From an uncultured Coprococcus sp. (lineage in GTDB: Bacteria > Bacillota > Clostridia > Lachnospirales > Lachnospiraceae): a stretch of 19,254 nt of DNA. The notes under the pieces were generated by a model, which was not told the DNA's origin, searched no databases, and worked only from the letters and a program-made list of their open reading frames with translations. The DNA lies in NCBI GenBank assembly GCA_900557435.1, contig USSH01000012.1, forward strand, positions 1-19,254. The letters run 5' to 3'. This document shows, piece by piece, positions 13,443 to 19,254 of this stretch. Position 1 is the first letter of the stretch; every line of letters begins with the position of its first letter. A program made the translations under genes and the position numbers.

Positions 13443-13471
13443 ATTATAGCCTTATCATTTTTTTGTTGCAA
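13443..13471 (-). promoter_or_regulatory. Predicted promoter of the small membrane protein and CPBP genes
   Basis: On the minus strand TTGCAA (13471-13466) and a perfect TATAAT (13448-13443) are 17 bases apart. The -35 lies within the last codons of plsC, so this would be an internal promoter of the minus-strand cluster. Confidence 0.55.
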
Positions 13472-14195
13472 GGGGAAGATTTTTCAATCTTGCTTCCTGG
13501 ATGAGAGCTGGGATGGTTTCAAGAACCTCTTTGCGCTCCTTTGGTTTAAGTCCGTTTATATCTATTGGGTCAAGAAATTCGATGATGACCCTGTGACTCC
13601 TGATAAAGTTGTGTTTGTTTGCCTCCATTATGTTGTCTGTTCCACATATGGATACAGGTACGATCGGACATCCGGCTTTCTGTGCAATCTTATATGCACC
13701 ATCTTTAAAAGGAAGAAGTTCCTCTCCATCATTTCTGTGACCCTCAGGAAATACCATCATGGAATGTCCTGATTTTACGATGTCGGCAGACTGCAGGATA
13801 GTCTCAAGCCCCTTCTTGAGATCAGATCTGTCCAAAAATGTACAGCCGATATCTTTCATGTACCATGGGAGTATAGGAACCTTGAGGATCCCGTCCTTTG
13901 ACATAAAGCCGAGAGGTCTGTTAAGTGCGTTGTGACAGCACAGAATATCAAAGAAACTTCTGTGGTTGCCGACGAACAAAATAGGTTGATCTTTTGGTAC
14001 TCGTTCAAGACCGATGACGGTTCGCTTTGCACCGCATATGAACAGGACTATTCCAAAAAATCCCTGGACAAGTTTCTGGGCATGCCTGTACGCCTTCTCC
14101 TGATCCTTTTTTGCAAGAAGGTACAGATAAAGGTGATAAGGCGTGCAAAGAAGAATTCCCAGAAAAGCAAATATATATGCAAAAATTGTTCTCAA
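13455..14195 (-). CDS. plsC: 1-acyl-sn-glycerol-3-phosphate acyltransferase (PlsC/LPLAT family)
   Basis: A membrane-associated acyltransferase of 246 residues that adds the second acyl chain to lysophosphatidic acid to give phosphatidic acid, the phospholipid precursor. The N-terminus (4-28) is hydrophobic. The catalytic NHRSFFD (77-83) gives the HX4D motif (His78, Asp83). The acceptor-binding FPEG is at 149-152 in MVFPEGHRNDGEELLPFKDGA, and IVPVSICGT follows. The start is TTG at 14195, preceded by AAGGAG with an 8-base spacer. It lies 25 bases after malQ on the same strand and probably shares its message. The exact acyl donor cannot be told. Confidence 0.9.
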   Translation of the reverse strand: MRTIFAYIFAFLGILLCTPYHLYLYLLAKKDQEKAYRHAQKLVQGFFGIVLFICGAKRTVIGLERVPKDQPILFVGNHRSFFDILCCHNALNRPLGFMSKDGILKVPILPWYMKDIGCTFLDRSDLKKGLETILQSADIVKSGHSMMVFPEGHRNDGEELLPFKDGAYKIAQKAGCPIVPVSICGTDNIMEANKHNFIRSHRVIIEFLDPIDINGLKPKERKEVLETIPALIQEARLKNLPLATKK

Positions 14196-14220
14196 TATAG
14201 ATTCTCCTTATATTATAAAA

Positions 14221-15789
14221 TTACTTCTCCTCGTTAGGCTCATTCTTCGGAACAGGAGTGAATCTTCCATAGAGCTTTGATGTCTCTAGAAGTCTGTCTG
14301 ACAGCTGCTTGTTAAGATCGGAAGACTGGAACCTCCATGCCCAGTTGCCCTCACCCACGCCAGGGGTGTTCATACGAGCCGTTGAGTCGAGCTTGAGTAC
14401 ATCCTGCATAGGCACGATTGCCATGTTCGCAACGGATGAAAAACATGCCCTGATCATAACCCAGCAGATGTCACTTGCATCGGTGCTGTAGTATCTCCTG
14501 AGTTTGTCCTTTGATGCCTCGTATGCCTTGGTGTACCATCCGAGAGTTGTATCGTTGTCGTGTGTTCCTGTATAGCATACACAGTTAGGTGTGTAGTTAT
14601 GCGGAAGGAAGTCGTTCTCATTTGGATTTTCAAATGCAAACTGCAGGATCTTCATTCCAGGAAGACCGAATTTGTCTCTGAGCTCTACAACAGATGCATC
14701 GATCTCACCAAGATCCTCGGCAATGATAGGAAGATGATATCCCAGATTCGCCTCAAGCTGTGTAAAGAAGTTCAGACCAGGAGCCGGCTTCCATTCACCA
14801 TTTATAGCGGTTTCCTCACCATAAGGAACTGCCCAGTAGCGGTCAAATCCTCTGAAGTGATCGATCCTGAGGAAGTCTGTGACGGTGAGCTGGTATTTGA
14901 TCCTCTCTATCCACCATGCATATCCTGTCTCGGTGTGTTTTTTCCAGTTGTACAGAGGATTGCCCCAGAGCTGTCCGGTTGCTGAGAAGTAATCAGGTGG
15001 CACACCTGCAACCTCGATAGGATAGCCCTTGGAATCGAGCATGAACAATTCCTGATTGGACCATACGTCCGCACTGTCCCATGCCAGGAATATAGGCGTA
15101 TCTCCTACGATGCTGATGCCTAGGTCATTGGCGTATGTCTTGAGAGCCTGCCACTGCTCGGTAAAAAGAAACTGGAGAAAATTGTAGTATCCGATGCTGT
15201 CTGCGAGCTTCTTCTTCCATGTGGTCTTCTGTCTCGCTGTTGGCTTTTTCAGTGAATCATCCCACATGTACCACGGCATTCCCTCATGGGCGTCCTTGCC
15301 AGCCATGAAAAGAGAATAGTCAGCCAGCCATGATGTGTTCTTTACAAATGCGTCAAATCTTTCCATGAGTTCTTTGTCCGATGACAATTCGTCTGTGTAG
15401 TCGGGATCGACAAATCTTTCATAGGCTTTTTTCAAAAGACTTGTTTTGAACTCGATAAGTGTTCCGTATTCAATCTTCTCGGGATCCCATGCAGGCATAT
15501 CTGCAAAATCCTCGTCGAGCAAGAGTTTTTTCTTTCTGAGATAATCAATATCGATGATGAGTGGCTGTCCTGCAAATGCTGAAAATGGCTGATAAGGTGA
15601 ATCACCGAAACCTGTATGTCCAAGTGGGAGTACCTGCCAAAGATTTAATCCAGAGGCTGCAAGAAAGTCGATAAACTGGTAAGCTCCAGGTCCGAGATCT
15701 CCGATTCCGTAAGGACTTGGGAATGATGTCGGATGAGCCAGAATTCCAGCGTATTTCTTAGGCTTTTTTTGGTTGTTCTGCTCTAACAT
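14221..15789 (-). CDS. malQ: 4-alpha-glucanotransferase (amylomaltase, GH77)
   Basis: A cytoplasmic enzyme of 522 residues that transfers glucan chains between maltodextrins, releasing glucose, in maltose and glycogen use. Family motifs are present from the start: HPTSFPSPYGIGDLG (19-33), LWQVLPLGHTGFGDSPYQ (50-67) and GVPPDYFSATGQLWGNPLY (262-280). The nucleophile Asp310 is in RIDHFRGF, the acid/base Glu358 is in IAEDLG, and the third acidic residue Asp411 is in GTHDND. Length is typical. AGAGG lies 7 bases before the ATG. Its leader is about 225 bases and is made almost wholly of the repeat element at 15820-16014, downstream of a good promoter (16021-16050). The leader's folding suggests regulation at RNA level. 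No other maltose genes are visible nearby. Confidence 0.95.
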   Translation of the reverse strand: MLEQNNQKKPKKYAGILAHPTSFPSPYGIGDLGPGAYQFIDFLAASGLNLWQVLPLGHTGFGDSPYQPFSAFAGQPLIIDIDYLRKKKLLLDEDFADMPAWDPEKIEYGTLIEFKTSLLKKAYERFVDPDYTDELSSDKELMERFDAFVKNTSWLADYSLFMAGKDAHEGMPWYMWDDSLKKPTARQKTTWKKKLADSIGYYNFLQFLFTEQWQALKTYANDLGISIVGDTPIFLAWDSADVWSNQELFMLDSKGYPIEVAGVPPDYFSATGQLWGNPLYNWKKHTETGYAWWIERIKYQLTVTDFLRIDHFRGFDRYWAVPYGEETAINGEWKPAPGLNFFTQLEANLGYHLPIIAEDLGEIDASVVELRDKFGLPGMKILQFAFENPNENDFLPHNYTPNCVCYTGTHDNDTTLGWYTKAYEASKDKLRRYYSTDASDICWVMIRACFSSVANMAIVPMQDVLKLDSTARMNTPGVGEGNWAWRFQSSDLNKQLSDRLLETSKLYGRFTPVPKNEPNEEK

Positions 15790-15819
15790 AATCTATCCTC
15801 TTTTCATAATAAGTAAAAC

Positions 15820-15920
15820 CAGAGCCAAGCCACCTCACAGTCTCTTGCGAGCCTGTTCGGCGTGTGTCTCCGACGAGTTCAGAGCCAAGCCACCTCACAG
15901 TCTCTTGCGAGCCTGTTCGG
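15820..15920. repeat. Two 41-bp direct repeats in the malQ leader
   Basis: Positions 15820-15860 and 15880-15920 are identical over 41 bp, with a period of 60. The sequences after each copy also resemble each other (GTCTCCGACG against GTCTCCGCCG), so the ancestral unit was about 60 bp. Each copy contains an imperfect palindrome (ACAG-CTC, loop TTGC, GAG-CTGT; 15837-15856 in copy 1). It begins with CAGAGCCA, whose complement lies at 16004-16011. Confidence 0.95.
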
Positions 15921-16014
15921 TGCGGCGTCTCCGCCGTATAGCACAGTATAAGAAGTGCCTTGTTCATGCAAGCATGACAAGCCCCTTCTTATATTGTGCT
16001 GCATGGCTCTGAAC
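15877..16014 (-). other. Highly foldable 138-bp element forming the malQ 5' leader
   Basis: Perfect 11-bp inverted repeats, GTTCAGAGCCA (15877-15887) and TGGCTCTGAAC (16004-16014), enclose three hairpins. One is the repeat palindrome at 15897-15916. One is CGGCG-TCTC-CGCCG at 15923-15936. The third is a long hairpin from 15940 to 16000, with a 16-bp outer stem (one G-T pair) and an inner CTTG...CAAG / TCATG...CATGA stem. The minus-strand promoter at 16021-16050 predicts a start near 16014, exactly at the edge of the closing stem. It could be a structured leader RNA or a MITE-like repeat. I recognise no known RNA family. Confidence 0.7.
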
Positions 16015-16020
16015 GGTAAC

Positions 16021-16050
16021 ATTATACAATACAATATGTGGGAGTTGCAA
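16021..16050 (-). promoter_or_regulatory. Predicted promoter of malQ
   Basis: On the minus strand TTGCAA (16050-16045) and a perfect TATAAT (16026-16021) are 18 bases apart. The predicted start point is near 16014. It is divergent from the pncB promoter 12 bases away. Confidence 0.6.
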
Positions 16051-16061
16051 GGTAATAGTGC

Positions 16062-16091
16062 TTGACACGGGGCGGTGTGCTAACTTATTAT
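16062..16091 (+). promoter_or_regulatory. Predicted promoter of pncB-degV
   Basis: A perfect TTGACA (16062-16067) and TATTAT (16086-16091) are 18 bases apart. Within it ACAC (16065-16068) and GTGT (16075-16078) form a short inverted repeat spaced by six bases, a possible operator overlapping the -35. Confidence 0.65.
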
Positions 16092-16198
16092 AAGTGGAAG
16101 TATTTTAACTTACAGGTGCTTTCGGCATTTCCTATCTGATGTGGGATGACAGACCGGGTAGAATGGCGAATTATAAGGAGAAAGAAGCGTGTAATTTT

Positions 16199-17401
16199 AT
16201 GGAGAGAATAATTACAAGTCTACTTGAAACTGATATGTATAAGTTCAGCATGGGACAGGCAATATACCATCAGTTCAGCGACTACAAGACAACCTGGTCA
16301 TTCAAGTGCAGGAATACGGATGTGTTCTTCACCAAAGAGATGGTCGATGAGATCAAGAGACAGATACAGCTCTACTGTGATCTGAGATTTACTGAGGATG
16401 AACTTGAGTATCTGCACAATATCAAGTGGATAAAGGGCTCATATGTTGATTTCCTGAGACTTTGGAAAGCGAGATATGAGGACTTTGAGATATCGGATGA
16501 TGCGGAGTGCGGCCTGAAGATAGAGGCTAGGGGAACGTGGCTCAACACTTCTATGTATGAGATACCTACTCTGGCTATAGTCAATGAAGTTTACTTCAGA
16601 ATGAATGATGATTATGATAAACTGCTTGTATCATTCAAAGATAAACTTGATGAGAAGGTTCGTAAGGTTGAGTCAGGTGAGTACAATCTTGGAGCGTTCA
16701 GTGAATTTGGACTTAGAAGAAGACTTTCTGCTGAGGCTCAGGAGCTTGCCGTGAAGGAGCTCAGTGGTCACAAGTATCCAGGTTCAACATTTGTCGGAAC
16801 AAGTAACGTATATCTGGCAAAGAAGTATGATCTGGTTCCTGTTGGAACTATGGCACATGAGTGGATCATGTGTGTTGGACAGGGTAATCATAAGCACAAT
16901 CCGGCATATTCTAACTGGTATGCCCTTGATGCGTGGGTAAAAGAGTATGGAGTGCTCAATGGAACAGCCCTCACAGATTCGATCACAACAGATTGCTTCC
17001 TGAAAGACTTCCAGCTCACATATGCGACACTTTTCAGCGGAGTAAGACACGATAGTGGCGATCCGTATGAGTGGGGCGACAAGATGATACGTCATTATGA
17101 GGAACTTGGGATTGATCCAAAGACCAAGACACTTCTGTTCAGTGACAGCCTTGACTTTGAGAAGGCAGATAAGCTCAACAGCTATTTCAGGGATAAGATA
17201 AAGGTTGCATTTGGGATAGGAACATATATATCCAATGATACTTGCGATGAGCCGCTCAACATTGTAATGAAGACCACAGCATGTAATGGTATGGACGTTG
17301 CAAAGATATCTGATGATAAGGGCAAGGGTATGTGCAAGAATCCCGATTATGTTCATTATCTCAACAGATGTATCAAGTGGCGTATGGAGAACGATAGGTA
17401 A
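16199..17401 (+). CDS. pncB: Nicotinate phosphoribosyltransferase
   Basis: A cytoplasmic NAD-salvage enzyme that makes nicotinate mononucleotide from nicotinate and PRPP with ATP hydrolysis. The start at 16199 gives 400 residues and the usual N-terminus, IITSLLETDMYKFSMGQAIY. Other family features are FSEFGLRRRLS (168-177), GTMAHEW (217-222) with His220 in the position of the phosphorylated histidine, and GVRHDSGDP (281-289) in the phosphate-binding part. The ribosome binding site is odd: AAGGAG (about 16176-16181) is about 18 bases from this ATG. An upstream in-frame ATG at 16163 (MANYKEKEAC) has no good site of its own. The true start is uncertain by 12 residues. degV follows 20 bases downstream in the same operon. 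Confidence 0.93.
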   Translation: MERIITSLLETDMYKFSMGQAIYHQFSDYKTTWSFKCRNTDVFFTKEMVDEIKRQIQLYCDLRFTEDELEYLHNIKWIKGSYVDFLRLWKARYEDFEISDDAECGLKIEARGTWLNTSMYEIPTLAIVNEVYFRMNDDYDKLLVSFKDKLDEKVRKVESGEYNLGAFSEFGLRRRLSAEAQELAVKELSGHKYPGSTFVGTSNVYLAKKYDLVPVGTMAHEWIMCVGQGNHKHNPAYSNWYALDAWVKEYGVLNGTALTDSITTDCFLKDFQLTYATLFSGVRHDSGDPYEWGDKMIRHYEELGIDPKTKTLLFSDSLDFEKADKLNSYFRDKIKVAFGIGTYISNDTCDEPLNIVMKTTACNGMDVAKISDDKGKGMCKNPDYVHYLNRCIKWRMENDR

Positions 17402-17421
17402 TAAATGGAGTTTTGTGAATT

Positions 17422-18300
17422 ATGGGAAAAGTTATAATAATGACAGATTCTGCCAGTGATATATCCGAGAAGGAGGAGAAGGAACTTGGGATAAAGATCC
17501 TTCCATTTCCGGTTGTCATCGGTGGCAGGTCATATCTAAGCAGAGTAGATTTTGATAACGAAGGTTTTTATAAGCTCATGGCTGAGAATGATGATCTTCC
17601 AAAGACATCACAGATCACAGCTTATCAGTTTGGAGAGGTATACAAAGAACTGGTTGAACAGGGATACACAGATATCATATATGTAAGTATCAACAAGGAT
17701 GGTTCTGCCTCATATGCAAATGCACAGCAGGCGGCAGACCAGTTTGAAGAGGAATACCCGGAGTGTGCTGGCAAATGCAGTATATATGTATTTGACGGAA
17801 TAGGCTACAGCGGACAATATGGATATCCGGTTGTGGTTGCCGCAAGGATGGCTCAGGAAGGAAAAGATGCCAAGGATATCGTGTGGTATCTGAGAGAAGA
17901 ACTCCCAAAGAGAAGAATATATTTCGGAATATATGGTCTCAAGTATGCGGCTAAATCAGGAAGGATTCCTAGCGCAGCTGCTTTGGTGGGAGATGCCCTT
18001 GGCGTCAAGCCGATCATGAAGATCTGGGCAAATGAGATAGTCACGGCGATCAAATGCCGCGGCGAAAAGAAACTCATGTCAAAGATGGTGGATGTCACAG
18101 TTGACGAGATGGAACCTGGTTCAGAGTATCAGATCGTGTACGGCAGTGATGAAACTGTGAGAGATGAGCTGACAGCCCGAATGACAGAGAAGCTTGGATA
18201 TGGACCTTCAGATTATTTCCAGATCGGGGCAGCGGTTGCCTCAAATGCCGGACCGAAGGTAGTTGGTACTATATTTAATGTGAAAGAAGAACTGCGATAA
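17422..18300 (+). CDS. DegV family fatty-acid-binding protein
   Basis: A two-domain cytoplasmic protein of 292 residues. The N-terminus VIIMTDSASDIS (4-15) and the PFPVVIGGRSY strand, the lipid-contact segment TSQITAYQF (about 56-64), and the middle VSINKDGSASYANAQQAA (about 91-108) fit the DegV fold. So do the C-terminal GRIPSAAALVGDALGVKPI (about 181-199) and GAAVASNAGPKVVG. DegV (FakB-type) proteins bind a fatty acid and present it to a FakA kinase for entry into phospholipid synthesis. No fakA gene is seen here, and the partner is an inference. GGAG lies 11 bases before the ATG. It is co-transcribed with pncB, and a long hairpin terminates the pair. Confidence 0.9.
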   Translation: MGKVIIMTDSASDISEKEEKELGIKILPFPVVIGGRSYLSRVDFDNEGFYKLMAENDDLPKTSQITAYQFGEVYKELVEQGYTDIIYVSINKDGSASYANAQQAADQFEEEYPECAGKCSIYVFDGIGYSGQYGYPVVVAARMAQEGKDAKDIVWYLREELPKRRIYFGIYGLKYAAKSGRIPSAAALVGDALGVKPIMKIWANEIVTAIKCRGEKKLMSKMVDVTVDEMEPGSEYQIVYGSDETVRDELTARMTEKLGYGPSDYFQIGAAVASNAGPKVVGTIFNVKEELR

Positions 18301-18330
18301 TCGCAGAGCAAGTATATAAGTTGTAATAAT

Positions 18331-18377
18331 GAAAGTGGCAGGTGTCTGTATGTTGGGTATGGACACCTGCCACTTTC
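18331..18377. terminator. Bidirectional hairpin terminator between degV and the response regulator
   Basis: GAAAGTGGCAGGTGTC (18331-18346) and its exact complement (18362-18377) form a 16-bp perfect stem with a 15-base loop, placed between two convergent stop codons (18300 and 18396). Stem ends of AAA/TTT serve both strands. The T-tracts after it are weak on both sides. Confidence 0.75.
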
Positions 18378-18395
18378 TGTTCTAATGCATATCTG

Positions 18396-19115
18396 TTATA
18401 GGTTATCTGTTATTTCGGAGATATAGTTCACAAGTTTGCGGCTTACAGGGATCCGAATGGATCCCTCTCCAGAGATACAGATATACGCATTCGTCCTGTC
18501 AAATGCGTGAATAAATGCTGTGTTCACTATATAACTTCTATGACATCTGATAAACGATGCAGGAAGTTCGTCTATTAGTTTATTAAGAGGGGCAGAGTTG
18601 GATGTAAATTCTCCCTCTGTGGTACAGACGATGATATTTCGGTGCACTGCTTTGATGTATTTGATCTGCGAAGGCAGTGGTCTGTAGTAAATTCCGGATA
18701 CATCACGAAAACGTATCGGTTTCTCACTGAGAAGGTTGACCTTGATAAGGTTTCTTATAGCAGCAGTAAGCTCGTGTTCTTTAAGTGGCTTGGTGAGGAA
18801 ATCAAAGCAATTGGTATTGTGAACGGCTCTGGCAGCCTCCTCTGGATATCCGGTTATGAAAAGTATAGGAGTTGTTTTATGATTAGGAGTATTCCGGACA
18901 TAACTGCCCAGATCAACTCCGTCTTGTCCGTCATCTGAATCGAGATCAATATCCAAAATGATCAAGTCAATATCTTTTGATTTTTCATCTATTAGGTCTA
19001 TAGCCTTTTGGTAGTTTTTGACTTTTGTGCAGTGTGTATTCTGAAAATTAGACGATATGATAGTGGCTATTCCCTCAATCTGTGTCGCATCGTCTTCAAC
19101 TATTAGTACGTTCAT
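18396..19115 (-). CDS. LytTR family response regulator
   Basis: A two-component response regulator of 239 residues. The receiver domain (1-125) has the acidic pair Asp8-Asp9 in VEDD, the phosphorylation site Asp55 in LIILDIDLD, Thr88 in LFITGYPEE and Lys109 in FLTKPL. The C-terminal LytTR DNA-binding domain (about 135-239) shows IKYIKAVHRNIIV, SFIRCHRSYIVNT and a late IPVSRKLVN. Such regulators control quorum-sensing, bacteriocin or envelope genes. The start is taken at ATG 19115, because AGAGGAG lies 8 bases upstream. The longer ATG at 19133 has this site inside its coding sequence. No histidine kinase gene is visible; it may lie outside the window. A promoter with repeated CAGT motifs upstream suggests self-regulation. 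Confidence 0.92.
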   Translation of the reverse strand: MNVLIVEDDATQIEGIATIISSNFQNTHCTKVKNYQKAIDLIDEKSKDIDLIILDIDLDSDDGQDGVDLGSYVRNTPNHKTTPILFITGYPEEAARAVHNTNCFDFLTKPLKEHELTAAIRNLIKVNLLSEKPIRFRDVSGIYYRPLPSQIKYIKAVHRNIIVCTTEGEFTSNSAPLNKLIDELPASFIRCHRSYIVNTAFIHAFDRTNAYICISGEGSIRIPVSRKLVNYISEITDNL

Positions 19116-19144
19116 GTGTGAAACTCCTCTCATTATCTTAGATT

Positions 19145-19173
19145 ATATTATAGATAAAATTACTGCTAGTCAA
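19145..19173 (-). promoter_or_regulatory. Predicted promoter of the LytTR regulator gene
   Basis: On the minus strand TTGACT (19173-19168) and TAATAT (19150-19145) are 17 bases apart, 30 bases upstream of the start codon. A small inverted repeat (GCAGA 19183-19187, TCTGC 19193-19197) and CAGT motifs at 19190, 19207 and 19218 lie just upstream of the -35. Confidence 0.5.
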
Positions 19174-19254
19174 TGTAATGAAGCAGATACAGTCTGCAAT
19201 TCGGTGCAGTATACTCGCAGTTTGGCGGAAATACATAAGATCACAGGTTATTTG

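Noticed and set aside
15820-15920. CRISPR-like arrangement of 41-bp repeats with a 19-bp spacer
   Set aside because: There are only two copies, the spacer resembles the sequence after the second copy, and no cas genes are present.
15758-15967. 69-codon minus-strand frame with a repeated RTGSQETVRWLGS peptide
   Set aside because: It has no ribosome binding site, the repeat only reflects the 60-bp DNA period (20 codons), and it overlaps the malQ start in another frame. A leader peptide cannot be fully excluded.

Overview
The window looks like a chromosomal segment from a Lachnospiraceae-type clostridium (Firmicutes). The DNA is AT-rich to moderate, AGA/AGG codons are common, ribosome binding sites are AGGAGG-like, and several starts are GTG or TTG. 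It carries endospore and germination genes (GerA/GerB-type, a SpoIIR-like protein) and small conserved clostridial families (DUF4358 lipoprotein, DUF1934, DegV). This assignment is an inference from gene content. No transposase, integrase, phage gene, CRISPR array, tRNA or rRNA was seen.

Layout. 1-1400 (minus): a galactose mutarotase gene with its promoter and a long terminator hairpin. 1458-2941 (plus): a two-gene envelope operon, a membrane-anchored SGNH hydrolase-like protein and a DUF4358 lipoprotein, closed by a terminator. 3121-5636 (plus): a flavin-reductase-like gene behind a clear promoter and a possibly folded leader, then ispE (isoprenoid precursor synthesis) and a GntR/FadR-type regulator, closed by a strong terminator. 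5791-9551 (plus): a sporulation/germination block. It holds GerA, a GerB permease fused in frame to a short GerC-like lipoprotein domain with an apparent frameshift at its end, and a divergent, C-terminally shortened SpoIIR-like protein. 9598-11865 (plus): ddl, a DUF1934 protein and a SAM methyltransferase. 11848-15789 (minus): malQ, plsC, a small membrane protein and a CPBP intramembrane protease; the last gene overlaps the methyltransferase tail to tail. 15820-16014: a repeat-rich, highly foldable element that occupies the whole malQ leader. 16062-18377 (plus): pncB and degV, closed by a hairpin terminator. 18396-19173 (minus): a LytTR response regulator with its promoter.

Most genes are core metabolism and envelope functions: NAD salvage, cell-wall D-Ala-D-Ala, isoprenoid and phospholipid synthesis, and maltodextrin use. 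The unusual parts are (i) the malQ leader element, with two 41-bp direct repeats, an 11-bp closing inverted repeat and a predicted start point exactly at its edge; (ii) the rearranged germination operon; (iii) plus-strand intrinsic terminators buried antisense inside the CPBP protease gene, suggesting long overlapping convergent transcripts; (iv) the ispE start codon generated by the last copy of a 17-bp tandem repeat. No wholly new multi-gene system can be shown from this sequence; the malQ leader element is the best candidate for something undescribed.
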